A stretch of 64,000 nt of DNA from Streptomyces genisteinicus (GCF_014489615.1 NZ_CP060825.1:3263501-3327500); one strand, 5' to 3'. Shown: positions 54,405 through 62,866, counted from the stretch's first letter. Numbers and translations: made by a program. Notes: generated from the sequence alone by a model not told the origin.

Positions 54405-54976
54405 CCGGCGACGGACTCCCCCACGACGACCGGCGCCGGCAGCCCTCCGGCCCGGCGCAGGGCCCGGTCCACGGCCCCGGTCCCGGCCACAGCCACAGCC
54501 ACAGCCACAGCCACAGCCACACGAACGAGCCAGGTCACGACGACTCCGGGTACGGCCCGGTGGGGCCCGACACCGTCCTGGCCGCCGGATGCGTGCTCTG
54601 GCGCCGCGCCCCGTACGGGCACGACCGGGTGGAGATCTGCCTGGTCCACCGGCCCAAGTACGACGACTGGTCGCACCCCAAGGGCAAGCTCAAGCGGGGC
54701 GAGGACGCCCTCGCCGCCGCCCTGCGCGAGGTCCTGGAGGAGACCGGCCACCGCTGTGTGCCGGGTTCCCGGCTGCCCTCGGTCCGCTACGTCGCGAACG
54801 GCCGGCCCAAGCACGTCAGCTACTGGGCCGCGGAGACCCGGTCCGGGTCCTTCGCCGCCAGCGCCGAGGTGGACGCCATCGCCTGGCTCTCGCCGGCGGC
54901 GGCCCGCGCCCGGCTCACCCAGCCCCGGGACCGCGTCCTGCTCGACGCGATGCTGGACTCCCTGAGCACCGCCTGA
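54401..54976 (+). CDS. NUDIX hydrolase with His-Ser repeat linker (MutT1-like)
   Basis: The 191-aa hydrolase has a complete Nudix box, GKLKRGEDALAAALREVLEE followed by TGH (pattern Gx5Ex7REUxEExGU). It is preceded by VLAAGCVLWRRAPYGHDRVE and followed by YVANGRPKHVSYWAAET. The N-terminal 50 residues hold a His/Ser repeat, GHSHSHSHSHSH, that could bind metal. In mycobacteria the gene after ppk1 is mutT1, which also has a phosphatase domain; that domain is absent here. The GTG at 54401 overlaps the CHAD stop (GTGA). Likely substrates are oxidised or hyperphosphorylated nucleotides or diadenosine polyphosphates. Confidence 0.9.
   Translation: MTGDGLPHDDRRRQPSGPAQGPVHGPGPGHSHSHSHSHSHTNEPGHDDSGYGPVGPDTVLAAGCVLWRRAPYGHDRVEICLVHRPKYDDWSHPKGKLKRGEDALAAALREVLEETGHRCVPGSRLPSVRYVANGRPKHVSYWAAETRSGSFAASAEVDAIAWLSPAAARARLTQPRDRVLLDAMLDSLSTA
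54487..54521 (+). repeat. CACAGC hexanucleotide microsatellite in the NUDIX gene
   Basis: About five to six uninterrupted CCACAG/CACAGC units encode alternating His-Ser. Slippage would change linker length by two residues without shifting the frame. Confidence 0.8.
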
Positions 54977-55325
54977 CCCCTGGGCCCCTGCCCGGGCGCG
55001 CCTTCGGCGCAGCGGCAGCCTGGGGGCCGCCCCGAGGGCCCGACGCGCGGCCCCGTCGAGGCCCCGGCCCGCCGCGCCCTCGCACCGTCCCGCCTGGTTC
55101 CCCGCGCTGGTTCCCCGCCCTGTGTCCCCGCGCGCCCTCGCCACGCGGGCGCGCCGCGCGGCCCGTACCCCCGCCGGCCCGTCCGCGCACCCTGCCCGGC
55201 CTGCGGTCGCGTCCTCCGCCGCCCGCCGCCCGTACCTGCCACGCGTTCGGGTGACGACGGCCCGCCGACGAGCCGACCCGCCCGTACGGCGCAATCCTGG
55301 GGAGGAGCACCAGGCCGCCCGCCAC
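54977..55325. other. Intergenic region upstream of the pst promoter
   Basis: No gene is supported. The sequence is C-rich with scattered short GCCCGCCG repeats. The only functional signals seen are at its right edge, where the PHO box begins. Confidence 0.4.
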
Positions 55326-55381
55326 GGTTCACCTCGCGTTCACTCTCCCCCGTCGGCCACTTCACCTGATCTGCCTAATTT
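55326..55381 (+). promoter_or_regulatory. PHO box and promoter of pstSCAB
   Basis: Direct-repeat units GGTTCACCTCG (55326), CGTTCACTCTC (55337), a weak unit (55348) and ACTTCACCTGA (55359) follow one another at exactly 11 bp, matching the Streptomyces PhoP consensus GTTCACC. TAATTT (55376-55381) just downstream is a good -10, so PhoP would activate from the -35 region. The mRNA leader is then about 80 nt. Confidence 0.85.
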
Positions 55382-55468
55382 CGGCCTTACGCGGTGACCG
55401 GCACGGTGCCGGTCCCCCCACCCCGACGCACGCCGCGCCGCAGCGGCAACTGGAAGGAAACCCCGAAA

Positions 55469-56602
55469 GTGAAGCTTCAGCGCAAGAACGGGCTTCGCGC
55501 CGCCGCGCTCGGTGCCCTCGTCGTCTCCGGCACCCTGGTCCTCTCGGCGTGCGGTTCGGACGACAACTCGGGTGGCACGAGCGGCAGCGGGGAAACGACC
55601 AGCGCTGCCTCCGACATCAAGTGCGACGGCGCCACCGGCAAGCTCCTGGCCTCCGGCTCCAGCGCCCAGAAGAACGCGATGGACCTCTGGGTCAAGAACT
55701 ACATGGCCGCCTGCACGGGCGTCGAGGTCAACTACAAGTCCTCGTCCTCCGGTGAGGGCATCGTGGCCTTCAACCAGGGCACCGTCGGCTTCGCCGGCTC
55801 CGACTCGGCGCTCAAGCCCGACGAGGTCGAGGAGTCGAAGAAGATCTGCAAGGGCGGCCAGGGCATCAACCTGCCGATGGTCGGCGGCCCGATCGCGATC
55901 GGCTACAACGTCCCCGGCGTCGACAAGCTGAACCTGGACGCGGCCACCATCGCCAAGATCTTCAACGGCAAGATCAAGAACTGGAACGACCCGGCCATCG
56001 CCGAGCTCAACAAGGACGCCGAGCTCCCGGACAAGGCGATCCAGGCCTTCCACCGCTCCGAGGACTCCGGCACCACCCAGAACCTCGGCAAGTACCTGGG
56101 CGCCACCGCCAAGGCCGACTGGCCCTACGAGGCCGAGAAGAAGTGGCCCGCCCCCGGTGGCCAGGCCGCCTCCGGCTCCTCCGGCGTCGCCGCCCAGGTG
56201 AAGCAGAACGAGGGCGCCATCGGCTACTTCGAGCTCTCCTACGCCACCTCGCAGTCCATCCCGACCGTGAGCATCGCGACGGGCGCCGCCGCCCCGGTGG
56301 ACGCCACCTCGGAGAACGCCTCCAAGGCCATCGCCGCCGCCAAGGTCAAGGGCACCGGCAAGGACCTGGCGCTGGAGCTCGACTACGCCACCAAGGCCGA
56401 GGGCGCCTACCCGATGGTCCTCGTCACCTACGAGGTCGTCTGCGACACCGGCAACAAGCCCGAGACCCTCGACACCGTCAAGTCCTTCCTGACCTACGCC
56501 GCCGGCGACGAGGGCCAGAAGGTCCTCTCCGACCACGGCTACGCCCCGATCCCGGCCGAGATCAACGCCAAGGTCCGCGAGACCGTCGCGGGCCTGAAGT
56601 AA
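55469..56602 (+). CDS. pstS: Phosphate ABC transporter substrate-binding lipoprotein
   Basis: PstS captures phosphate outside the membrane. The 377-aa precursor has a lipoprotein signal with lipobox LVLSACGS (Cys near residue 28), a Ser/Gly-rich linker, and the PBP fold with phosphate-contacting blocks LLASGSSAQKNAM, GTVGFAGSDSALKPDEVEE and FHRSEDSGTTQNLGKYLG. The GTG at 55469 follows TGGAAGGAAAC. It is first in pstSCAB and strongly PhoP-controlled by the PHO box upstream. A perfect hairpin after the stop codon could allow more pstS than pstC mRNA. Confidence 0.97.
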   Translation: MKLQRKNGLRAAALGALVVSGTLVLSACGSDDNSGGTSGSGETTSAASDIKCDGATGKLLASGSSAQKNAMDLWVKNYMAACTGVEVNYKSSSSGEGIVAFNQGTVGFAGSDSALKPDEVEESKKICKGGQGINLPMVGGPIAIGYNVPGVDKLNLDAATIAKIFNGKIKNWNDPAIAELNKDAELPDKAIQAFHRSEDSGTTQNLGKYLGATAKADWPYEAEKKWPAPGGQAASGSSGVAAQVKQNEGAIGYFELSYATSQSIPTVSIATGAAAPVDATSENASKAIAAAKVKGTGKDLALELDYATKAEGAYPMVLVTYEVVCDTGNKPETLDTVKSFLTYAAGDEGQKVLSDHGYAPIPAEINAKVRETVAGLK

Positions 56603-56609
56603 GACCGCG

Positions 56610-56640
56610 GGCCGGCGGGGACGGAGCGTCCCCGCCGGCC
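56610..56640 (+). terminator. Hairpin between pstS and pstC (partial terminator)
   Basis: The perfect 13-bp stem GGCCGGCGGGGAC / GTCCCCGCCGGCC with a 5-nt loop lies 7 bases after the pstS stop. The position suits attenuation or 3'-end protection, giving excess binding protein over permease. Confidence 0.75.
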
Positions 56641-56701
56641 GGCCATCCGGTGCACCGCCGCCAGGGGGGCCGAGCGCTCCCCCACACAGACCGGAAAGAC
56701 C

Positions 56702-57703
56702 ATGGCTTCCACCACACCCACCGATTCACTTCCACCCACGCCGGCTCCGCCGGTCACCGGGCTGAACAGCAAGTCCACGGGCCGCGCAGGCGACAAGGTC
56801 TTCCTCGCCCTGTCCCGCGGCTCGGGCATCCTGCTGCTGGTGATCATGGCGTCGATCGCCGCGTTCCTCACCTACCGCGCCACGCTGGCCATCTCGGAGA
56901 ACGAGGGCAACTTCCTCACCACCTTCGACTGGAACCCGGCCGGTGACCCGCCGGTCTTCGGCATCGCGGTCCTGCTCTTCGGCACCGTCGTCAGCTCGAT
57001 CATCGCGATGGTGATCGCCGTTCCGGTCGCCGTCGGCATCGCGCTGTTCATCTCGCACTACGCGCCGCGCAGGCTGGCCACCCCGATCGCGTACGTCGTC
57101 GACCTGCTGGCCGCCGTGCCGTCGATCATCTACGGCATCTGGGGCGCGCTCTTCCTCGTCCCGTACCTCGAGGGCCTGAACCTCTGGCTCGACGACTTCT
57201 TCGGCTGGACGTACGTCTTCGAGAAGACCGAGGTCGGCGTCGCGCGTTCGCTGTTCACCGTGGGCGTGCTGCTGGCCATCATGATCCTGCCGATCGTGAC
57301 GAGCGTCAGCCGCGAGGTCTTCCTCCAGGTCCCGCGCATGAACGAGGAGGCCGCCCTGGCCCTCGGCGCGACCCGCTGGGAGGTCATCCGCATGTCGGTG
57401 CTGCCCTTCGGCCGCTCCGGCGTGATCTCCGCGTCGATGCTCGGACTGGGACGCGCGCTGGGCGAGACGATGGCGGTCGCCACCGTGCTCTCCCCGAGCT
57501 TCCTCATCTCGCTGCACCTGCTGAACCCGGGCGGCGGCACCTTCGCCCAGAACATCGCCGCGAAGTTCGACGAGGCCAACGAGTTCGGGCGGGACGCCCT
57601 GATCGCCTCCGGCCTGGTCCTCTTCGTCCTCACTTTGCTGGTCAACGGCGCGGCCCGCCTGATCATCGCGCGCCGCAAGGAGTACTCGGGGGCCAACGCG
57701 TGA
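56702..57703 (+). CDS. pstC: Phosphate ABC transporter permease PstC
   Basis: The 333-aa inner-membrane protein has six or more helices (ILLLVIMASIAAFLTYRATL, AVLLFGTVVSSIIAMVIAVP and others). The ABC-permease EAA loop is NEEAALALGATRWEVIRMSV. Conserved AVPSIIYGIWGALFLVPYL and LGLGRALGETMAVATVLSPS match PstC. The N-terminus is a Pro/Thr-rich cytoplasmic extension. The ATG at 56702 follows GGAAAGACC. It pairs with PstA and the PstB ATPase. Confidence 0.96.
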   Translation: MASTTPTDSLPPTPAPPVTGLNSKSTGRAGDKVFLALSRGSGILLLVIMASIAAFLTYRATLAISENEGNFLTTFDWNPAGDPPVFGIAVLLFGTVVSSIIAMVIAVPVAVGIALFISHYAPRRLATPIAYVVDLLAAVPSIIYGIWGALFLVPYLEGLNLWLDDFFGWTYVFEKTEVGVARSLFTVGVLLAIMILPIVTSVSREVFLQVPRMNEEAALALGATRWEVIRMSVLPFGRSGVISASMLGLGRALGETMAVATVLSPSFLISLHLLNPGGGTFAQNIAAKFDEANEFGRDALIASGLVLFVLTLLVNGAARLIIARRKEYSGANA

Positions 57704-57794
57704 ACGACGCACGCGCGGCCGCCGGGCCGCAGACGATCACGAAAGCCGCACCTCTGCGCCGCGCGGGCGGAGAAGTGAACGAATGGGGTGCAGC

Positions 57795-58865
57795 ATGAGC
57801 CAGACAGTTGTCAGGGAGACTCCGTCGCACGCGGCGCCCGGTCCCCGTCGCAGCCTCAGCACCCGTTCGCTCCCCAAGTGGGCGCCGCTCGGCTTCGCCG
57901 CCGTCTCCGTCGTCCTCGGCGTGGGTCTCGGCCTGGTCGCGGGCTGGGAGAGCCGGATCCAGTGGGGGCTGGTCTCCGCGCTCTTCTTCGTCGTGATCTC
58001 GTACACGGTCACCAGCGCCGTCGAGAACCGGCGCCAGGCCAAGGACCGGCTGGCGACCAGCGTCGTCTGGGTCTGCTTCGTCCTCGCCGTCGTCCCGCTG
58101 CTCTCGCTGATCGGTGTCACCGTCAGCCGTGGTGTGAAGGTCCTCGACGGGTACTTCCTCACCCACTCCATGGCCGGCGTCCCCGGCTTCGAGGCCGGCG
58201 GCGGCGTCTACCACGCCATCATCGGCACCCTGGAGCAGGTCGGTCTCGCCACCCTGGTGTCGGTGCCCATCGGCCTGCTGACCGCCGTCTACCTGGTGGA
58301 GTACGGCAAGGGCGCGCTGGCCAAGGCCGTGACGTTCTTCGTCGACGTCATGACGGGCATCCCGTCGATCGTCGCCGGCCTCTTCCTGCTGTCGATCATG
58401 CTGATGTTCAAGCTCCAGCCGTCCGGCCTGATGGGTGCGCTGGCCCTGGCGATCCTGATGATCCCGGTCGTCGTCCGCTCCACCGAGGAGATGCTCAAGC
58501 TCGTCCCGAACGAGCTGCGCGAGGCCTCCCTCGCCCTCGGTGTGCCGAAGTGGCGCACGATCACGAAGGTGGTCATCCCGACCGCGCTCGGTGGCATCAC
58601 CACCGGTGTGATGCTCGCCATCGCGCGCATCGCCGGTGAGACCGCGCCGATCATGCTGCTCGTCTTCGGCAGCCAGCTGATCAACACCAACCCGTTCGAG
58701 GGCGCCCAGTCGTCGCTCCCCTTCTACATCTGGGAGCAGTACCGGGTCGGCAGCGAGGCGTCGTACGACCGCGCCTGGGCCGCCGCCCTGGTCCTGATCG
58801 CCTTCGTCATGATCCTCAACCTGGTGGCTCGCGGCATCGCCCGCTGGAAGGCCCCGAAGCACTGA
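57795..58865 (+). CDS. pstA: Phosphate ABC transporter permease PstA
   Basis: The 356-aa membrane protein has about eight helices. The characteristic blocks are YLVEYGKGALAKAVTFFVDV, MTGIPSIVAGLFLLSIMLMF, the EAA loop NELREASLALGVPKWRTITK and IARIAGETAPIMLLVFGSQL. Two extra N-terminal helices before the permease core are usual in actinobacterial PstA. ATG 57795 (MSQTVVRETP) is used; an in-frame ATG 12 nt upstream, with GGAG before it, is also possible. It follows pstC after 91 nt. Confidence 0.95.
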   Translation: MSQTVVRETPSHAAPGPRRSLSTRSLPKWAPLGFAAVSVVLGVGLGLVAGWESRIQWGLVSALFFVVISYTVTSAVENRRQAKDRLATSVVWVCFVLAVVPLLSLIGVTVSRGVKVLDGYFLTHSMAGVPGFEAGGGVYHAIIGTLEQVGLATLVSVPIGLLTAVYLVEYGKGALAKAVTFFVDVMTGIPSIVAGLFLLSIMLMFKLQPSGLMGALALAILMIPVVVRSTEEMLKLVPNELREASLALGVPKWRTITKVVIPTALGGITTGVMLAIARIAGETAPIMLLVFGSQLINTNPFEGAQSSLPFYIWEQYRVGSEASYDRAWAAALVLIAFVMILNLVARGIARWKAPKH

Positions 58866-58928
58866 TCTGCGGCTCCGATACCGCACGGCCGGTCGCTGAC
58901 GCGACCACCAGAAAGCGAAGTGACCCCC

Positions 58929-59705
58929 ATGGCAAAGCGAATCGACGTCAGCGGTCTGACCGCCTACTACGGCTCCCACAAGGCGATCGAGGACATCTCG
59001 ATGACCGTGGAGCCCCGCTCCGTGACGGCCTTCATCGGCCCGTCCGGCTGCGGCAAGTCCACCTTCCTGCGCACCCTGAACCGGATGCACGAGGTCACCC
59101 CCGGCGGGCGCGTCGAGGGCAAGGTGATGCTCGACGACGAGAACCTGTACGCCTCCGGCATCGACCCCGTCGCCGTGCGGCGCACGGTCGGCATGGTCTT
59201 CCAGCGTCCGAACCCGTTCCCCACCATGTCGATCTTCGACAACGTGGCGGCGGGGCTGCGCCTGAACGGCTCGTACAAGAAGAACCAGCTCGCCGACGTC
59301 GTCGAGAAGTCCCTGCGCGGGGCCAACCTCTGGAACGAGGTCAAGGACCGCCTGAACAAGCCGGGCTCCGGACTGTCGGGCGGCCAGCAGCAGCGCCTGT
59401 GCATCGCCCGCGCGATCGCGGTCGAGCCGGACGTGCTGCTGATGGACGAGCCCTGCTCGGCGCTCGACCCGATCTCGACGCTCGCGATCGAGGACCTGAT
59501 CGGGGAGCTGAAGGAGCGCTTCACCATCGTCATCGTGACGCACAACATGCAGCAGGCCGCCCGTGTCTCCGACCGCACGGCCTTCTTCAACCTGGCGGCG
59601 GTCGGCCAGCCCGGCAAGCTGATCGAGATCGACGAGACCGAGCGGATCTTCGCCAACCCGTCCGTCCAGGCGACCGAGGACTACATCTCGGGCCGCTTCG
59701 GATAA
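58929..59705 (+). CDS. pstB: Phosphate ABC transporter ATP-binding protein PstB
   Basis: The 258-aa ATPase has Walker [19 protein letters not shown]-loop [18 protein letters not shown], signature [15 protein letters not shown], Walker [17 protein letters not shown] and H-loop [16 protein letters not shown], all with the PstB-specific residues (RPNPF, PCSALDP). The ATG at 58929 is preferred over a GTG at 58920. It is the last gene of pstSCAB; a perfect terminator hairpin follows. No phoU gene lies in the window; the DUF47/Pit pair next door has the PhoU-like fold instead. Confidence 0.97.
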   Translation: MAKRIDVSGLTAYYGSHKAIEDISMTVEPRSVTAFIGPSGCGKSTFLRTLNRMHEVTPGGRVEGKVMLDDENLYASGIDPVAVRRTVGMVFQRPNPFPTMSIFDNVAAGLRLNGSYKKNQLADVVEKSLRGANLWNEVKDRLNKPGSGLSGGQQQRLCIARAIAVEPDVLLMDEPCSALDPISTLAIEDLIGELKERFTIVIVTHNMQQAARVSDRTAFFNLAAVGQPGKLIEIDETERIFANPSVQATEDYISGRFG

Positions 59706-59748
59706 GCCGTCTGCGGGTGCTGCATGGCGGTGCCACCCGCACGACGAC

Positions 59749-59779
59749 GGGCCCGCCCCCTGTCCCAGGGGGCGGGCCC
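59749..59779 (+). terminator. Terminator of the pst operon
   Basis: The perfect 13-bp stem GGGCCCGCCCCCT / AGGGGGCGGGCCC with a 5-nt loop is followed by TTCC, 43 bases after pstB. Confidence 0.85.
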
Positions 59780-59874
59780 TTCCGCACTTCCCGCGGGGGT
59801 GCGGCAACCGTGATCGGAGCTTCCGGCCGACTCCGCAGGCACCTCGTGGAGCCCGCACCGCGCTCCGCGCGGTC

Positions 59875-60042
59875 GCCTCAATCGCCGGCGGGGCTGACAT
59901 GTCAGGCCGTAGGGGAGATCGAGGCGCGGGAGCTCGGGAGCGGAGCCCCCGCTGAGCGTCGCGCCCTGAGGCGAGGCCGACGACTTGAGCCCCGCCGGCG
60001 ATTGAGGCGCGGGGGCTCGGGGGCGGAGCCCCCGGAAAGCGG
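59875..60042. repeat. Dispersed GC-rich intergenic repeats with a 21-bp inverted pair
   Basis: GCCTCAATCGCCGGCGGGGC (from 59875) and its complement (59988-60008) form a perfect inverted pair. Between and after them are copies of GAGGCGCGGG..GCTCGGG.GCGGAGCCCCC. The same GGCGATTGAGGCGCG element occurs at 39675-39687. The rest of the gap between the convergent pstB and pit genes holds no gene. Confidence 0.75.
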
Positions 60043-60114
60043 GCGCCCCGGGAACGGGAAGGCCCCGGCGCCCCGGGAGGGGGCGACGGGGCCGGCCACG
60101 TCAGAGGGAACGCG

Positions 60115-61113
60115 TCACCCGAAGATCAACCACACGACCCCGTAGCTCAGCGCGGCCACCGCCGCCGCCGCCGGCATCGTGATGAACCACCCGAGGATGA
60201 TGTTCTTCGCCACGCCCCAGCGCACCGCGTTGATCCGCTTGGTCGCGCCGACGCCCATGATCGCCGAGGTGATCACGTGTGTCGTCGAGATCGGCGCGTG
60301 GAACAGGAACGCCGAGCCGAACATGATCGACGCGCCGGTGGTCTCCGCCGCGAACCCCTGCGGCGGGTCCAGCTCGATGATCTTGCGGCCGAGGGTCCGC
60401 ATGATGCGCCAGCCACCCGCGTACGTGCCCAGCGACAGCATCACGGCACACGCGATCTTGACCCAGACGGGAATCTCGTCGCCGGCCTGCTCGACGTCCG
60501 CGATCACCAGCGCCATGACCACGATGCCCATGGTCTTCTGCGCGTCCTGGAGACCGTGGCCCAGCGCCATGCCCGCCGCGGAGACGGTCTGGGCGATGCG
60601 GAAGCCGCGCTTCGCCTTGTGCGGGTTGGTCCGCCGGAACATCCACATGATGGCGACCATCACCAGATAGCCGCAGATCAGGCCGACGAACGGGGAGACG
60701 AACATCGGAATGACGATCTTCTCCAGCACGCCGGTCCAGATCACGTCCGTCCCGCCGGCGAGCGCCGCGCCGACCATGCCGCCGAAGAGGGCGTGGGAGG
60801 ACGAGGACGGCAGGCCGAAGTACCAGGTGACCAGGTTCCAGACGATCGCGCCGACCAGGGCGGCGAACAGGATGCCCATGCCGCGGTCGCCGTGCGGGGT
60901 CTCGATGAGCCCTTCGCTGACGGTCTTGGCGACGCCCTGTCCGAGGAAGGCCCCCGCGAGGTTCATGACCGCGGCCATCGCCAGCGCCACGCGCGGTGTC
61001 AGCGCGCGGGTGGAGACGGAGGTCGCGATCGCGTTCGCGGAGTCGTGGAACCCGTTGGTGTAGGTGAATCCGAGCGCGACACCAATGGTCACGATCAGGG
61101 CAAAGGTGTCCAC
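60115..61113 (-). CDS. pit: PiT-family low-affinity inorganic phosphate transporter
   Basis: The 332-aa membrane protein has about ten helices. Both PiT signature repeats are present: GFTYTNGFHDSANAIATSVS near the N-terminus and FHAPISTTHVITSAIMGVGA near the C-terminus; YFGLPSSSSHALFGGMVGAA is a further conserved block. It is a metal-phosphate symporter. The GTG at 61113 lies 5 nt after the DUF47 stop, whose AAGGAG end supplies the ribosome-binding site, so the pair is translated together. From memory it corresponds to S. coelicolor PitH1. Confidence 0.95.
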   Translation of the reverse strand: MDTFALIVTIGVALGFTYTNGFHDSANAIATSVSTRALTPRVALAMAAVMNLAGAFLGQGVAKTVSEGLIETPHGDRGMGILFAALVGAIVWNLVTWYFGLPSSSSHALFGGMVGAALAGGTDVIWTGVLEKIVIPMFVSPFVGLICGYLVMVAIMWMFRRTNPHKAKRGFRIAQTVSAAGMALGHGLQDAQKTMGIVVMALVIADVEQAGDEIPVWVKIACAVMLSLGTYAGGWRIMRTLGRKIIELDPPQGFAAETTGASIMFGSAFLFHAPISTTHVITSAIMGVGATKRINAVRWGVAKNIILGWFITMPAAAAVAALSYGVVWLIFG

Positions 61114-61118
61114 GAAGC

Positions 61119-61739
61119 TCAGGACTCCTTGACCGCGATGGTCTCCACCGTGTTCGCCACGTGCTCGAACGCGTCCGCGGCCTCTTCGAGCACGTCGACG
61201 ATCTGCTTGAGCTTGAGCACCTCGATGGCGTCGTACTTGCCGTTGAAGAGGTGGGCGAGCAGCTTGCGGTGGATCTGGTCGGCCTGGTTCTCCAGGCGGT
61301 TGACCTCGATCCAGTACTCGGTGAGGTTGTCCATGGTCCGCAGGTGCGGCATGGCCTCGGCGGTCAGCTCGGCGGCCCTCGCGAGGACCTCGATCTGCTG
61401 CTCGACGCCCTTGGGGAGTTCCTCGACGTTGTAGAGGACGACGAGGTCGACGGCCTCTTCCATGAAGTCCATGATGTCGTCGAGGGACGACGCGAGGGAG
61501 TAGATGTCCTCACGGTCGAACGGCGTGATGAACGAGGAGTTCAGCTGGTGGAAGATCGCATGGGTCGCGTCGTCCCCGGCGTGCTCCGCCGCCCGCATCC
61601 GCTCCGCGATCTCGGCCCGGGCGGAGGACTCCGCTCCGAGCAGTTCCATCAGGAGCTTCGAGCCCGTGACGATGTTGTCCGCGGATGCGGCGAACATGTC
61701 GTAGAAGCTCGTCTCCCTGGGGGTCAGACGAAATCGCAC
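61119..61739 (-). CDS. DUF47 / PhoU-like accessory protein of the Pit transporter
   Basis: The 206-aa cytoplasmic helical-bundle protein has the PhoU-like DUF47 pattern: FYDMFAASADNIVTGSKLLM, MRAAEHAGDDATHAIFHQLN, FITPFDREDIYSLASSLDDI and VNRLENQADQIHRKLLAHLF. It is typically encoded just before pit and regulates uptake. The GTG at 61739 follows GAGGACCCCAC. TAGCAT (minus strand, 61777-61782) is a likely -10, giving a leader of about 30 nt. No convincing PHO box was found upstream. Confidence 0.93.
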   Translation of the reverse strand: MRFRLTPRETSFYDMFAASADNIVTGSKLLMELLGAESSARAEIAERMRAAEHAGDDATHAIFHQLNSSFITPFDREDIYSLASSLDDIMDFMEEAVDLVVLYNVEELPKGVEQQIEVLARAAELTAEAMPHLRTMDNLTEYWIEVNRLENQADQIHRKLLAHLFNGKYDAIEVLKLKQIVDVLEEAADAFEHVANTVETIAVKES

Positions 61740-61884
61740 GTGGGGTCCTCGGGGTGCTCTGGTTTTGGTCAGGCTGATGCTAGGCGCATCATCCGGCCAC
61801 GGCTAACCGGCGACAACCCAGTGTCGCCCATCAACCGACGCGATCCGCACAGACCCCCACCGATTTCCCTGTGATTCGATACCA

Positions 61885-61911
61885 TATACCCATGAGGGGT
61901 ATACATACCCC
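61885..61911 (+). promoter_or_regulatory. CsoR operator: two overlapping copper-box palindromes
   Basis: TATACCC-ATGAG-GGGTATA (61885-61903) and GGGGTAT-AC-ATACCCC (61896-61911) share a GGGGTAT half. G/C-tract palindromes of the form TACCC...GGGTA are the known CsoR target. The site lies over the csoR promoter, so copper-relieved autorepression is expected. Confidence 0.85.
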
Positions 61912-61934
61912 TTTCAGGACAACGGGAGGACGCG

Positions 61935-62279
61935 ATGACGACCACCGAGGCGGCCGGCCCCCCGGTCACCGGACACGAGACCGACCACGATCACGGCGTG
62001 CACGGCTACCACAAGCAGAAGGACGAGCACCTCAAGCGGCTGCGCCGGATCGAGGGGCAGATCAGGGGCCTGCAGCGGATGGTCGACGAGGACGTCTACT
62101 GCATCGACATACTCACCCAGGTCTCGGCGTCGACGAAGGCGCTCCAGTCCTTCGCGCTCCAGCTGCTGGAGGAGCACCTCCGCCACTGCGTCGCGGACGC
62201 CGCGGTGAAGGGCGGCGACGAGATCGACGCCAAGGTCGAAGAGGCGACGAAGGCGATCGCCCGCCTGCTGCGCACCTGA
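61935..62279 (+). CDS. csoR: CsoR copper-sensing repressor
   Basis: The 114-aa four-helix DUF156 repressor has the X-H-C copper site: Cys in DVYCIDILTQ and His-x3-Cys in LLEEHLRHCVADA. Other family marks are LKRLRRIEGQIRGLQRMVDE and QSFALQLL. Cu(I) binding releases it from its operator. The N-terminal 25 residues are His/Asp-rich (TGHETDHDHGVHGYHK), as in Streptomyces CsoR. The ATG at 61935 follows GGGAGGA. No copA/copZ genes lie in the window, so it controls them in trans, as I remember for S. lividans. Confidence 0.95.
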   Translation: MTTTEAAGPPVTGHETDHDHGVHGYHKQKDEHLKRLRRIEGQIRGLQRMVDEDVYCIDILTQVSASTKALQSFALQLLEEHLRHCVADAAVKGGDEIDAKVEEATKAIARLLRT

Positions 62280-62324
62280 CCCGGGAAGCCGTCCGAGCCG
62301 TCCCGTTGCATCCCGTTGCATCCT

Positions 62325-62358
62325 GTTCCGCCGGAGACCGCCGCGTCGCCGGCGGAAC
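62325..62358 (+). terminator. Hairpin terminator of csoR
   Basis: The perfect 10-bp stem GTTCCGCCGG / CCGGCGGAAC with a 14-nt loop lies 46 bases after the stop. It is preceded by a duplicated CCCGTTGCAT. Confidence 0.6.
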
Positions 62359-62523
62359 CCGCGCGATTGGCTTGATCCCGACGATCGGCCGCACTCCTCG
62401 AACCGTCTCCCCGGAGCCCGAGCCGGAGCCGCCGCCGGAAGCTCGGCCGGTGCGGGAGTCGCGAGACCGCCGTCACGGAGACCGGTTCCTGGTCCGGGCG
62501 ATCCGCGCCGGTGGCACGGAGAC

Positions 62524-62712
62524 TCAGCGACGTGACGGTCCGGACGGGACCCCGGCTCCCGCCGTGCCCCACAGCACCTCGTCGATACGGGCCGGGCTCA
62601 GCCGCTCCTCGTCCACGGCCGAGGCTGCGGCGATCATGAGCTCGCCGCAGAGCTCGATCTCGGCGAGGGCCACGCAGTCGTCCTGGACTGTCGTCGTACT
62701 GGGCGGAGCCAC
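62524..62712 (-). CDS. 62-aa small soluble protein, unknown function
   Basis: The protein starts MAPPSTTTVQDDCVALAEIE at GTG 62712 with a strong GAGGTG 7 nt upstream, and contains CGELMIAAASAVDEERLSPA and RIDEVLWG. It is acidic, helical and has two cysteines; no membrane segment is seen. Codon use and the ribosome-binding site support a real gene. A -10 TAGCCT (62746-62751, minus strand) and an imperfect palindrome around 62753-62790 lie upstream. I do not recognise the family with certainty, though similar small proteins occur in many Streptomyces. Confidence 0.7.
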   Translation of the reverse strand: MAPPSTTTVQDDCVALAEIELCGELMIAAASAVDEERLSPARIDEVLWGTAGAGVPSGPSRR

Positions 62713-62866
62713 GTGCCGTCACCTCTTCCGGCCGATGTCGGTCCCAGGCTAAGGACCGGATGGCGCAAAGCGCATGGCACGTCCGGACCATTTGCGTCCT
62801 GGCCTTCCCGGGTGCCCCCGGGCCCTCCGGCCCGTCCGCCGCACCTCTCCGGAGCCGTGCACGGCG

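Noticed and set aside
61790..61850. PHO box upstream of the DUF47-pit operon
   Set aside because: GGTTGTCGCC and GGTTAGCCG are 10 bp apart and lack TCACC.
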